Source: IDS-8 sp040902105
GTDB lineage: Bacteria; Pseudomonadota; Gammaproteobacteria; Steroidobacterales; Woeseiaceae
Assembly (NCBI GenBank): GCA_040902105.1
Contig: JBBDXW010000052.1
Coordinates: forward strand, 62,001 to 126,000
Length of the DNA stretch: 64,000 nt
Direction of reading: 5' to 3'
This document shows positions 18,370-26,741 of this stretch, piece after piece; the first letter of the stretch is position 1; the number at the start of each line of letters is the position of its first letter. A model generated the notes under the pieces. It made no database searches, had not been told where the DNA came from, and was given only the letters and a program-made list of their open reading frames with translations. The translations under genes were made by a program, and so were the position numbers.

Positions 18370-18756
18370 CTAGGTGCCCGGGCCGCCATCGATTTTGCCG
18401 ACAGCTGCGAGCAGTTCTTCGCCGTCGAACGGTTTCTTGAACAGGCGGTACTGACTCATGCCGACGGGAGGCACCTGGTCCAGCAAGTCCAGGTGTCCGG
18501 TGATCAGGATGATCGGCAATTCCGGCCGGACCGTTTGAACGGCGCGCAGCAATTCGAACCCATCCATGCCGGGCATGCCGATATCCGAAATCAGGCAATC
18601 GATCTGCGGAAGACAACCGCTCGCGAGCAACGCGGCGGCTGAGGCAAACGGGCGAACGGCATGGTCAGCCGATTCCAGCAGGTTCTTCAGCGATTCGAGT
18701 ACCCGCTGATCGTCATCGACCAACGCAATATTGAGGCCCGGCGGGCAGTCATGCAT
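18370..18756 (-). CDS. Single-domain response regulator (receiver only)
   Basis: This 128-aa protein is a CheY-like receiver with the acidic pair in ALVDDDQRV, the phosphoacceptor Asp in LISDIGMPGMDGFEL, Thr in LITGHLD and Lys in FKKPFDG. It is closest to FixJ-type receivers but stops where the LuxR helix-turn-helix should start. The ATG at 18756 has AAGGA at 8 nt, so the upstream in-frame codon is not needed. It is the first gene of a two-gene unit with the histidine kinase. Without an output domain it could shuttle phosphate, quench the kinase, or control a protein partner. Confidence 0.85.
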   Translation of the reverse strand: MHDCPPGLNIALVDDDQRVLESLKNLLESADHAVRPFASAAALLASGCLPQIDCLISDIGMPGMDGFELLRAVQTVRPELPIILITGHLDLLDQVPPVGMSQYRLFKKPFDGEELLAAVGKIDGGPGT

Positions 18757-18924
18757 GGACGTCCTTGTTTGCCATGGGATGAATTGTGACAACCGGATCA
18801 CCGGCCGTATCTAACGGGAAGATGTGATACCGCCCTGTCTGTCCCCGGCGCAAGGATTGCATGCCGAACGCATTTGGCTGGTGAGCCGGGGCGCTGAGAG
18901 CGGAGGTCCTGGAGCCCTCCTACG

Positions 18925-20130
18925 CTAGCTGCGCAGGGACCTGAAACCCGCGCGCAATTCTTCCGTGAAGATCTTCGGCTGTTCCCAGGCCGCGAAATGG
19001 CCGCCCTTGGCGACCTTGTTGAAGTGGATCAGTCGGGGATACGCCTTCTCCGCCCAGCTCCGCGGCGGCAGGTAGATCTCGTCCGGGAAGATGCTCACCG
19101 CCACGGGAATGCTGACGCCCTTGGGGGCGAAGTAATTGAAGGTGTTCTCCCGATAGAGCCGGGAAGAAGAGACGCCCGTGTTCGTCAGCCAGCAGAGGGT
19201 GCAGTTGTCGAGCAGGTCGTCGCGCGTCAGGCTCTCCGGCAGACCGTCGATGATCCGCACCATTAGGTCCACGCTGAAGGGGAAATCGACCAGCCAAGCG
19301 GCCAGTCCGACCGGCGAATCCGCGATGGCGTACAGCGTTTGCGGGCGCGACGCCATGAAGGATGCGTAGTGAATCTTCTTGTACGCGGCCGCCAGCATGT
19401 CGCACGCGAGCTTTTCGTCCGCAGTGAGACCGGCAGGTAGCGGACTGCCGGCCCAGAGTCGCTGGTCGATCTCCGGCGGAACGACGGCCGCCATGTTCGT
19501 GTGCATGCCGATCAGTCCCGACGGGGCCTGTGCCGCCATCAGGTCTGTGATGATCGCGCCCCAGTCACCGCCTTGCGCGACGTAGCGGGTGTAGCCCAGA
19601 CGATTCATCAACACCGCCCAAGCGCGTGCGATGCGCTCGGGGCCCCAGCCGGTCGAAGCCGGCTTTCCCGAAAATCCGTAGCCCGGAATCGACGGCATCA
19701 CCACGTGGAAAGCATCGGATGCCGTGCCGCCGTGCGCCGTCGGATTGGTCAGCGGCTCGATGATCTTGAGCAATGCGGCGACTGAATAGGGCCAACCGTG
19801 CGTGATGATAATCGGAAGGGCATTCTCGTGCTGCGACCGGGCATGAACGAAGTGGATATCCAGGCCGTCGATCTCAGTGATGAAATTCGGGACGGCATTA
19901 ATCCGCGCCTCGCATTTGCGCCAGTCGTATCCGTTTGTCCAACGGCGTGTGAGCTTCTCGATCGTCGCGAGTGGCACTCCCTGCGACAGGTCCGTGACCG
20001 GTTCTTTCTCAGGTAACCGGGTCGCCTTGATGCGCCGGCGCAGATCGGTCAGTTCTGCATCCGGAACATCCACGCGAAACGGCCGCACTGCTGTCTTGTC
20101 GCTGCTCACCTGTTCTACAGCTGCATTCAT
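18925..20130 (-). CDS. Epoxide hydrolase family protein EH1 (cytosolic)
   Basis: This 401-aa alpha/beta hydrolase has the EHN N-terminal domain (IRPF-like VRPFRVDVPDAELTDLRRRI). The oxyanion motif is HGWPYS and the nucleophile elbow is GGDWGA with Asp. The acid region is IFPDEIY and the catalytic His lies in KGGHFAAWEQP. The family opens epoxides to diols; the microsomal-type branch prefers hydrophobic substrates. GAGGAG 9 nt before the ATG at 20130 fixes the start, and no export signal is present. It is third in an EH3-EH2-EH1 tandem and probably shares a transcript with EH2, subject to the hairpin between them. Confidence 0.9.
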   Translation of the reverse strand: MNAAVEQVSSDKTAVRPFRVDVPDAELTDLRRRIKATRLPEKEPVTDLSQGVPLATIEKLTRRWTNGYDWRKCEARINAVPNFITEIDGLDIHFVHARSQHENALPIIITHGWPYSVAALLKIIEPLTNPTAHGGTASDAFHVVMPSIPGYGFSGKPASTGWGPERIARAWAVLMNRLGYTRYVAQGGDWGAIITDLMAAQAPSGLIGMHTNMAAVVPPEIDQRLWAGSPLPAGLTADEKLACDMLAAAYKKIHYASFMASRPQTLYAIADSPVGLAAWLVDFPFSVDLMVRIIDGLPESLTRDDLLDNCTLCWLTNTGVSSSRLYRENTFNYFAPKGVSIPVAVSIFPDEIYLPPRSWAEKAYPRLIHFNKVAKGGHFAAWEQPKIFTEELRAGFRSLRS

Positions 20131-20150
20131 GGCTACGCTCCTCAAGAATA

Positions 20151-20178
20151 AAGCCCCCAGACGACTGTCCGCGGGCTT
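20151..20178 (-). terminator. Imperfect hairpin between EH2 and EH1
   Basis: AAGCCCCCAGAC (20151-20162) and GTCCGCGGGCTT (20167-20178) pair with two mismatches around a 4-nt loop. It occupies the same place after EH2 as the perfect hairpin after EH3 and resembles it in sequence. It therefore looks like a decayed copy carried along when the gene duplicated. With the mismatches it may attenuate, not stop, transcription into EH1. Confidence 0.45.
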
Positions 20179-20193
20179 CGCTCGAACTCCTGA

Positions 20194-21408
20194 CTACTTT
20201 CGCAGGGATCTGAATCCCGCACGCAGTTCCTCTGTGAAGAGCTTCGGCTGTTCCCAGGCCGCAAAGTGGCCGCCCTTGGGGAGCTCGTTGAAGTGGATGA
20301 GATTGTGGTAGGCGCGCTCGGTCCAACTCCGCGGAGCCTGGTAGACCTCTTCAGGGAAGACGCTTACGGCAGCCGGAACGGAGATGTTGTAGTCGTTGAA
20401 GAAGGCACCCTTGTATTCCACATAGAGACGAGCGCTGGACACGCCCGTGTTCGTCAACCAGGAGAGGGTGATGTTGTCGAGGATGTCGTCCCGGGTCAGG
20501 TCGCCGTAGGGCTCCCCATCGACAAAGAGTTTCACGATGTGCCCGTAGCTGGCCACGTCGTGGTCGATCATCCAGGCGGCAAGGGCGACGGGTGAGTCCG
20601 CCAACCCGTACAGGGTTTGCGGGTGCGCGGCCATCATCAGTTGCGTAGGGACGTGTTGGTAAAGGAACGCCATCTGGTCGTATGCCCGCTGCTCCTCAGC
20701 CGAGAGACCGGCCGGCGGCGGCCCGCCGGACTGAAGCGCCTTGGCAACGTCAGGGGGCGCGGCACCGGAGAAGTTCAGATGGATGCCGATCAACTCCGGG
20801 GGTGCCTGTTTCGCCATCAGGTTCGTGACGAACCCACCCCAATCACCACCTTGCGCCGCGAATCGGCTGTACCCGAGGCGCTTCATCAGCTCCACCCACG
20901 CCCGCGCCATGCGAGCGGGATCCCAACCGGGCGTCGTGGGCTTGCCTGAAAACCCGTAGCCGGCCATCGACGGGATCACCACGTGGAAGGCGTCCGACGC
21001 GCTGCCGCCGTGAGCCGTGGGGTTGGTCAGTGGATCGATGATCTTCAGCTGCTCGATCGGCGAGCCGGGCCAGCCGTGGGTGACGATGAGCGGCATCGCA
21101 TCTTCATGTCTCGAGCGGACGTGAATGAAGTGGATGTCCAACCCATCGATCTCGGTGATGAATTGGGGGCGGGCGTTCAGTTGCGCCTCGCACCGCCGCC
21201 AGTTGTAATCGGTCGCCCAATACCGCGCGAGCGCTTGAATGAAGGCGAGTTGCACGCCTTGCGAAAAATCGGAGACGGTTTCCTTCTCGGGCAACCGCGT
21301 GGCCTTGATGCGCCGACGCATATCGGCCAGTTCCGCTTCCGGAACATTCACCTTAAATGGTCGAATGGCAGTCTTCACACTGACCGTCTGTTCTACTGCT
21401 GCATTCAT
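20194..21408 (-). CDS. Epoxide hydrolase family protein EH2 (lost export leader)
   Basis: This 404-aa protein has the same architecture as EH1: IRPFKVNVPEAELADMRRRI, HGWPGS oxyanion site, GGDWGG nucleophile elbow, VFPEEVY acid region and KGGHFAAWEQP His loop. Translation must start at the ATG at 21408, which has AAAGGAG at 6 nt. Upstream lies a frame-broken equivalent of the EH3 Tat leader, so EH2 should now be cytosolic. A regulon motif (S2) lies 149 nt upstream. EH1 follows after 63 bp, and EH3 lies 245 bp upstream on the same strand. Confidence 0.9.
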   Translation of the reverse strand: MNAAVEQTVSVKTAIRPFKVNVPEAELADMRRRIKATRLPEKETVSDFSQGVQLAFIQALARYWATDYNWRRCEAQLNARPQFITEIDGLDIHFIHVRSRHEDAMPLIVTHGWPGSPIEQLKIIDPLTNPTAHGGSASDAFHVVIPSMAGYGFSGKPTTPGWDPARMARAWVELMKRLGYSRFAAQGGDWGGFVTNLMAKQAPPELIGIHLNFSGAAPPDVAKALQSGGPPPAGLSAEEQRAYDQMAFLYQHVPTQLMMAAHPQTLYGLADSPVALAAWMIDHDVASYGHIVKLFVDGEPYGDLTRDDILDNITLSWLTNTGVSSARLYVEYKGAFFNDYNISVPAAVSVFPEEVYQAPRSWTERAYHNLIHFNELPKGGHFAAWEQPKLFTEELRAGFRSLRK

Positions 21409-21509
21409 GGCTTGACTCCTTTGTGAAGCAAAAGCTGCGAGCCCGCAGCACGCTTGCCGTCGCAGCCCCGCAGAAGCGACGGCGGTTGAGGACCGGGCGT
21501 TCTTGACAT
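21409..21509 (-). pseudogene. Vestigial Tat leader of EH2
   Basis: Minus-strand bases here encode LNRRRFCGAATAS in one frame, matching INRRSFCGAAAT in the EH3 leader, but this frame does not join the EH2 frame. From the conserved CGCCGT to the EH2 ATG there are 76 nt, against 84 nt in EH3. The net loss is therefore 8 nt, which removes the fusion of signal peptide to enzyme. The closing AAAGGAGTCAAGCC is kept and now serves as the EH2 ribosome site. Confidence 0.6.
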
Positions 21510-21557
21510 ACCGGTGGCCTCCTTTGCAGGACCATGCGGCCTCAGGGAGGGAGCAAT

Positions 21558-21575
21558 CAATTGGACGAAAGTATC
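21558..21575 (-). promoter_or_regulatory. Shared regulon motif, site S2 (EH2-EH1)
   Basis: The minus strand reads GATACTTTCGTCCAATTG, two mismatches from the consensus core, preceded by the common CGACC flank. It is 149 nt upstream of the EH2 ATG, or 48 nt upstream of the dead leader's ATG. The promoter therefore appears to have been set for the original, longer gene. Confidence 0.6.
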
Positions 21576-21610
21576 GGTCGCCACACGCGAATGACTACGT
21601 CCAGAAGAGA

Positions 21611-21636
21611 AGCCCGCAGACCCATGTCTGCGGGCT
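21611..21636 (-). terminator. Rho-independent terminator after EH3
   Basis: A perfect 11-bp stem (AGCCCGCAGAC at 21611-21621, GTCTGCGGGCT at 21626-21636) closes a 4-nt loop. On the minus strand it is followed by a T-rich TCTCTTCT tract. It lies 18 bp past the EH3 stop, so EH3 probably ends here and is transcribed separately from EH2-EH1. Confidence 0.7.
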
Positions 21637-21653
21637 CCAGGAACCCTCTTCCG

Positions 21654-22979
21654 CTAGCTGCGCAGGGACTTGAAACCCGCGCGCAGTTCTTCCGTGAAGA
21701 TCTTCGGCTGTTCCCAGGCCGCGAAGTGGCCGCCCTTGGCGAGCCTGTTGTAGTGGATCAGCTTGGGAAACGCCCGCTCTGCCCAACTGCGCGGAGCTGG
21801 ATAGAGCTCGTCAGGAAAGACGCTCACGGCAACCGGGATGGAGACGCCTTTGGAATTGAAATACCCAAGTTTGCCAAAAGTCTCCCAATAGAGACGGGCG
21901 CCAGAAAGCGCCGTATTCGTCAACCAGGTGAGAGTGATGTTGTCGAGGATGTCATCGCGCGTAAGGCCCTCGGACTTTCCGTCAAAGACGCGCGCGATGA
22001 GCTCATAGCTGCGCGCGTCGTGATCGAGGAAATAAGCCGCCAGGCCGACGGGTGAGTCCGCGATTCCGTACAACGTCTGCGGCCGCAGCCCCATCTGGAA
22101 CCCGTAGGCGATTCCCTTTTGATAGACGAACTGCAAACGTTCGTAAGCGATCTTCTCATCGTCTGAGAGACCCGATGGCGCGGGCGCCCCCGAAAAGGCC
22201 GCCCCGTCAATGTCGGCTGGAAAGATGCCGGGCATGTTGGTGTGAATGCCGAGCAATTCCGGAGGCGCCTGCACACCCATCTGCTCCGTGACGAGCGCGC
22301 CCCAATCGCCGCCCTGCGCCACGTATCGCCTGTAGCCAAGGCGCTTCATCAGCACGTTCCAGGCGCGGGCCATGCGGGGGCAGTCCCAGCCCGTGGTTGT
22401 CGGCCTTCCCGAAAAGCCATAACCCGGCATCGACGGGATCACGACATGGAAGGCATCGGCTGCGCTCCCGCCATGCGCGGTGGGATTGGTCAGCGGTTCG
22501 ATGATCTTCAACTGCTCGGTGACCGAGCCCGGCCATCCGTGCGTGACAATGACCGGCAGCGCATTCTCGTGTTTCGAACGGACGTGGATGAAATGAATGT
22601 CCAGCCCGTCGATCTCGGTGATGAAATTCGGCAGCGCGTTCAACCTCGCCTCGCACGGACGCCAGTCATACTCCGTGCCCCAATAACGCGCGAGCTTCTG
22701 AATCGTCGCCAGCTGCACGCCTTGCGATGCATCCGCGACCGTTTCCCGATCAGGCCACTTGGTCGCGTTGATGCGCTTGCGCAAGTCGGTCAGTTCCGCT
22801 TTCGGAAAACTCACCTTGAAAGGACGAATGGCAGTCTTCGCGTTGACTGTTTGTTCTGCAGCTGAATTCATGGCTTGACTCCTTTGTGAAATAAGAGCCG
22901 AGAGCCCCAGTGAGCCCACAGCAACGGTTGCTGCTGCCCCGCAGAAGCTACGGCGATTGATGCCCGCTGTGTCTTGCAT
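21654..22979 (-). CDS. Epoxide hydrolase family protein EH3 with Tat-type leader
   Basis: From the ATG at 22979 (AAGGAA at 7 nt) this is a 441-aa protein. It opens with a twin-arginine-like leader: INRRSFCGAAAT, a hydrophobic VAVGSLGLSALI, then QRSQA. The EHN/epoxide hydrolase body follows: IRPFKVSFPKAELTDLRKRI, HGWPGS, GGDWGA, VFPDELY and KGGHFAAWEQP. A second in-frame ATG at 22871 also has a strong ribosome site and would yield a leaderless enzyme that begins like EH1 and EH2. A motif-rich promoter lies upstream, and a FixJ-type gene is divergent. The frame stays open to 23357, but that part is non-coding in character. Confidence 0.88.
   Translation of the reverse strand: MQDTAGINRRSFCGAAATVAVGSLGLSALISQRSQAMNSAAEQTVNAKTAIRPFKVSFPKAELTDLRKRINATKWPDRETVADASQGVQLATIQKLARYWGTEYDWRPCEARLNALPNFITEIDGLDIHFIHVRSKHENALPVIVTHGWPGSVTEQLKIIEPLTNPTAHGGSAADAFHVVIPSMPGYGFSGRPTTTGWDCPRMARAWNVLMKRLGYRRYVAQGGDWGALVTEQMGVQAPPELLGIHTNMPGIFPADIDGAAFSGAPAPSGLSDDEKIAYERLQFVYQKGIAYGFQMGLRPQTLYGIADSPVGLAAYFLDHDARSYELIARVFDGKSEGLTRDDILDNITLTWLTNTALSGARLYWETFGKLGYFNSKGVSIPVAVSVFPDELYPAPRSWAERAFPKLIHYNRLAKGGHFAAWEQPKIFTEELRAGFKSLRS
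22869..22885 (-). promoter_or_regulatory. Internal ribosome site and ATG inside the EH3 leader
   Basis: AAAGGAGT (22885-22878) is followed after 6 nt by an in-frame ATG at 22871. The same bases encode the end of the Tat leader. The block is kept in EH2, where it is the only usable start. This supports real internal initiation in EH3. Confidence 0.55.
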
Positions 22980-23071
22980 GACGAATTCCTTGGCAACGGT
23001 TGGCTGGGTTCGTGTATGCCCGCAGGGGCTCACAACCCGTGAGGCATCACAACAGATGCGGGGATCCGCCG

Positions 23072-23111
23072 GAATTGCACGATGGTATCGATCGATACCT
23101 TGGTATTGATC
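23072..23111. promoter_or_regulatory. Regulon motif S3 with overlapping palindrome, EH3/FixJ intergenic region
   Basis: The minus strand at 23089-23072 reads GATACCATCGTGCAATTC, one mismatch from the core and 92 nt before the EH3 ATG. TCTGTT follows after 15 nt. The site merges into a perfect 16-bp palindrome GGTATCGATCGATACC (23084-23099). A weaker plus-strand copy (GATACCTTGGTATTGATC, 23094-23111) points toward the FixJ gene. A further degenerate copy is at about 23187-23206. Together these occupy the 360-bp divergent intergenic region, and I see nothing else in it. Confidence 0.6.
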
Positions 23112-23339
23112 GATACTTGCGCTGGCCTCTCCCCTGCTGATCCGATCGGCACCAAAATCGAGAGTCTGGTCAAGACGGCAGCCGAGTGACACAATGATAT
23201 CGGTCGGCACCTCCAGGTCGACACCCAGCATGATCGACGCCGACGACCACCACAAATCAGGACGGGGATGGGGAACTGCGATCCGCCTCGAAAACCTGCT
23301 CAACGTGCTTGAACGCCGCAGGTTCCTCGGGGCCTCCGG

Positions 23340-23978
23340 ATGAGCTCGCAAGACCACATCGTCTTCATCGTGGATGACGACCGGCGCATCTGCGAATCGT
23401 TATCCGATCTTTTGTCGACGTTTGATCTGAACGTCGCGACATTCGGCCTAGCAACCGATTACCTCGCGTATCCGAAGCCCGATGTGCCGGCCTGCCTGAT
23501 CCTCGACGTGGAGCTGCCGGACATCAACGGAATGGATTTTCAAAGCCGAACCGCGCAAGAGAGTCACCCGCCGATCGTGTTCCTCACGGCACACGGGGAC
23601 ATCCCTAGCTCCGTGCGCGCGATCAAGGCGGGCGCAGTTGACTTCCTGACAAAACCGTTCCGCGAAGAGGACCTGATACGGGCGATCCACGCAGCGCTCG
23701 CGCAGGATCGCGACGCGCGGCGGAAACGAGCGGAGCTCGCCGAGCTGACTCAGCGTCTTTCGCACCTCACCCCGCGCGAGCGGGAGGTGCTGCCTCTAGT
23801 CGTGAGCGGCCTCCTCAACAAACAGGCCGCGGCAGAGCTCGGCATCTCCGAGACCACGCTCCAGATCCATCGCAGCAACATCATGAAGAAGATGGGGGCC
23901 GAATCCCTTCCGGAGCTCGTGCGAATGGCCGCAACGCTCGACGTACCGATCACGCACTCGCGTCATGCGCAACGATGA
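23340..23978 (+). CDS. FixJ-type response regulator (receiver plus LuxR HTH)
   Basis: This 212-aa protein has a receiver with FIVDDDRRI, phosphoacceptor Asp in LILDVELPDINGMDF, LTAHGD and FLTKPF. The LuxR-type DNA-binding domain is LTPREREVLPLVVSGLLNKQ and IHRSNIMKKM. FixJ-like regulators activate promoters when phosphorylated by FixL-type kinases. It diverges from EH3 across a promoter packed with the shared motif and is followed by a second FixJ gene. It is therefore a prime candidate to bind that motif. The likely kinase is the MASE4-like protein at 16728-18335, by proximity only. Confidence 0.9.
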   Translation: MSSQDHIVFIVDDDRRICESLSDLLSTFDLNVATFGLATDYLAYPKPDVPACLILDVELPDINGMDFQSRTAQESHPPIVFLTAHGDIPSSVRAIKAGAVDFLTKPFREEDLIRAIHAALAQDRDARRKRAELAELTQRLSHLTPREREVLPLVVSGLLNKQAAAELGISETTLQIHRSNIMKKMGAESLPELVRMAATLDVPITHSRHAQR

Positions 23979-24153
23979 ATGGCGCGACCTCGTGTGCGAT
24001 CGTGTTTCCGCGACCGCATCCCCGGAGCACGCATCTAATGGAAAGAGGTAGTAGCGGCGAAACCCTCGATGCCCCAGTATGTTTCAGGGTCGGAGGAGCG
24101 CAGTACAGATAAGGCAACGGAACACTCCTTACCAGAGATCGAGGAGGTCACCT

Positions 24154-24912
24154 GTGTCCCACTTCACACCAGTCGTGTTCGTCGTCGACGACGACCGCTC
24201 AGTGCGCAAGGCGCTGGAGTTGCTGATCTGCTCCGCAGGCTGGCAACCGGAGACGTTCGGGTCCGCACGGGAATTCCTCGCGCGCCCACGAGTTCCTGCC
24301 CCGAGCTGCCTGGTGCTCGACGTAACGCTGCCTGACCTGAATGGCCTCGAGCTACAGACGCGCCTCGCGGGCGATCGGATCGACATGCCGATCATTTTCA
24401 TCACGGGCTACGGCGACGTGCCGATGACCGTACGCGCAATGAAGGCAGGAGCGCTCGAGTTCTTGACGAAGCCATTCGACGACGACGTGCTGCTGCGCGC
24501 CATTCGGCAGGCGCTGGAGCGTAGCCGCACGGCGCTGACGCGGGCGGAGGAGATGCAGACGCTCCGGGACCGCCACGCGTCCCTCAGCGGTCGCGAGCGG
24601 GAAGTTATGGAGTTGGTGGTCTCCGGACTCCTGAACAAGCAAGTGGCCGGCGAGCTCGGGATCAGCGAGATCACGGTCAAGGCACACCGAGGCAAGGTGA
24701 TGCGCAAGATGAAGGCGCGTTCCCTCGCCGACCTCGTGAACATCGCTGCGGAGCTGGCTGTCGCAGATCCGGCGAAAAGCCGATTCGTGGCCGACCGCCG
24801 TTCTCGTCTGACTCTTCTCTCGCCCCCTCCTCTCGACACTCTGTATCGGAGGGACTCGTATCAGACGCACCGCGCCACAGTGTCGGACAGCCTGTCAACC
24901 GGTTCCCGGTGA
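24154..24912 (+). CDS. Second FixJ-type response regulator
   Basis: This 252-aa protein starts at GTG 24154, where GAGGAGGT lies 5 nt upstream and the protein begins SHFTPVVFVVDDDRSV. The longer ATG frame from 24079 has no such site. The receiver has the phosphoacceptor in LVLDVTLPDLNGLEL, then ITGYGDVP and FLTKPFDDD. The LuxR-type HTH is LSGREREVMELVVSGLLNKQ and KAHRGKVMRKM. About 50 extra residues, rich in Ser, Arg and Thr, trail the HTH. It lies 175 bp after the first FixJ gene. The pair may form a relay or respond to different inputs at the same promoters. Confidence 0.9.
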   Translation: MSHFTPVVFVVDDDRSVRKALELLICSAGWQPETFGSAREFLARPRVPAPSCLVLDVTLPDLNGLELQTRLAGDRIDMPIIFITGYGDVPMTVRAMKAGALEFLTKPFDDDVLLRAIRQALERSRTALTRAEEMQTLRDRHASLSGREREVMELVVSGLLNKQVAGELGISEITVKAHRGKVMRKMKARSLADLVNIAAELAVADPAKSRFVADRRSRLTLLSPPPLDTLYRRDSYQTHRATVSDSLSTGSR

Positions 24913-25052
24913 GAGTTCCTGAACCGCGGCCGCAAAAACCGCAGGATCTTCATGAGAAAGCCTTTATCGGCCAATACACCTTTTTACGCACATCTCCCGC
25001 AGTAACTCAGGACCGTATGAAAGACGTTCAGCGTCTGGACTGCGACGCATCG

Positions 25053-26741
25053 TCAGTTGGGCACCTTCCCGAGCGCCCTGCGTGCGGCGTGCCTGACTTC
25101 GAACGACGGGTCGCTCTCCGCCTGCCCCAACGCCGCACGCACCGAGGAATCGTCGGTGTATTGCTTGAGAGCGTTCGCAGCCATCTGACGCACTGAGTCG
25201 CTCGAATGATTCGCGAGGTCATCGAGCAGAACGCCCGTAAAGCTCGGATCGTCGACACGGCTACGGCCCAGTTTGCCCCACGCCATGGCGCGGATGTCCG
25301 GGTCGCTCGATCTTTCACCGATGTCGAACACCGCTCGAGCCGCTTCGTCCGTCAGCGAGACCTCCTTAACGTGACGGCCGGTGATTAGCATCGTGGCAAG
25401 CAGACGTTCTTGCGCAGGCAACGTTTCGTCGAGCAACGTCTGAAGCGCGAGCTGCTCGCGTTCCTCATCGGTTGACAGCGCGCGTTGGGCAGCTTCGCGC
25501 ACGGCCTGCGATGCGTCGCTCGCTTGCGCTTGCTCCAATGCCGCCTTCACGCGCGGCTCGGCGATGAAAGTGCCGAGCGCGTCCGCCGCCGCGCGGCGCC
25601 TGTGGTCAGCGGCGTCGTAGGCAAGGGAGTTGAGCAGCGGCTCAATCAGGTACGGATTGTCGACGCCGTACATGGCACGCCAGATATAGACACGCAGCTC
25701 TGGAGCGATCGTCGCGAGCTCGACGGCGGCCGCGACCACCGCGTCGGTCCGCGCCTCCGGAGTCTGCGGCAGCTTGCCCAAAGCCTCGACGCGCTCGGCG
25801 GGTCGCAGTGCGGCGTTCAGGACGATCGCGCGCGCCTCCGCGATGGCCGCTTGTCGCTCGGCGGGCGTGAACGGCGTCCACATGCCCCTGATGAAGTCGA
25901 CGACACGCGCGACGTCAGACGGTAGCTCCGCCGGCCACCTTGCGCCGAGCGGGGGTGCAAAACCCGTGGATCCAATCTGTGCACCCGTCGTGGCGTCGAC
26001 AAGCGTGATGATCAGCATCACGGCCTCGTCGAGAGTCGTCGAGAGCACGACGAGGTGGGCCGCGCCGAGCTCGCGCGCGATCTCTTCTTCCGGGGTCCCC
26101 GAGTCCACGAACGGATCCACGAGCTCCCGCCGCACAACATTCAAGCCCGGAACCGCCTGGAGTTGCCGCAGAAGCTCCTCGTACAACTGGATGAATAACG
26201 TCTCCTGCCGCGGATCGAACTCACGATTCGGAACGGGTAGCACGACGATGCTGTTCGGATCGAGTGTGTACTCGGTGCCACGGCTCGTCGAGTCGCTCGG
26301 CTGGCTCGGACTTTCGGCGCTCGCGGCATTCTCGACTCGATTCGCGGACACCGCCGCGGGTTCCTGCCTGGCGGGTGATACCGGCGCCGCGACGGGCGGC
26401 GGCTCCTCCAGACGCTGTGCAAGTCGCGACGCGCCGTCCCCGACCCGAAACGCCACCGCGGCCGCGACCGCGACCGCTGCGCCGACGGCGAGGACGCCCC
26501 CGACGATCAGAGACTGCCGCATAGCATGCACTTCGGTTGGAGCAAGCGCGGCTGTGATTCGCGAGTGCCAGTCGTGCGGTGGCAGCGGAATTTGCAGCGC
26601 CGAGACCTCGCGATAAGCCGCCCACGCCTCACGGCACGCCCGGCACGACGCGAAATGCCGATCTACGGCTTGTTTTTCACCGATGCTGAGCTCCTCGGGC
26701 GAGTTTGCGTCGAGGAGGTAATTGATCTCCTGACAGTTCAT
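25053..26741 (-). CDS. Anti-sigma factor with TM segment, FlgO/TolB-like domain and HEAT repeats
   Basis: This 562-aa protein begins with a zinc anti-sigma motif (HFASCRACREAW, Hx3Cx2C) and has one membrane segment near residues 78-100 (SLIVGGVLAVGAAVAVAAAV). After a Pro/Ala-rich linker comes a domain like outer-membrane FlgO/TolB N-terminal modules (IVVLPVPNREF, FIQLYEELLRQLQAVPGL). The last about 250 residues are HEAT-like helical repeats (VRQMAANALKQY, VRHAARRALGKV). The ATGA overlap with the ECF sigma gene shows coupling. The periplasmic half probably perceives the stress signal; which ligand or partner it binds is unknown. Confidence 0.85.
   Translation of the reverse strand: MNCQEINYLLDANSPEELSIGEKQAVDRHFASCRACREAWAAYREVSALQIPLPPHDWHSRITAALAPTEVHAMRQSLIVGGVLAVGAAVAVAAAVAFRVGDGASRLAQRLEEPPPVAAPVSPARQEPAAVSANRVENAASAESPSQPSDSTSRGTEYTLDPNSIVVLPVPNREFDPRQETLFIQLYEELLRQLQAVPGLNVVRRELVDPFVDSGTPEEEIARELGAAHLVVLSTTLDEAVMLIITLVDATTGAQIGSTGFAPPLGARWPAELPSDVARVVDFIRGMWTPFTPAERQAAIAEARAIVLNAALRPAERVEALGKLPQTPEARTDAVVAAAVELATIAPELRVYIWRAMYGVDNPYLIEPLLNSLAYDAADHRRRAAADALGTFIAEPRVKAALEQAQASDASQAVREAAQRALSTDEEREQLALQTLLDETLPAQERLLATMLITGRHVKEVSLTDEAARAVFDIGERSSDPDIRAMAWGKLGRSRVDDPSFTGVLLDDLANHSSDSVRQMAANALKQYTDDSSVRAALGQAESDPSFEVRHAARRALGKVPN

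Noticed and set aside
23187..23206. Additional motif copy in the EH3/FixJ intergenic region
   Set aside because: Only about 11 of 16 comparable positions match; it is mentioned as degenerate and not counted among the sites.
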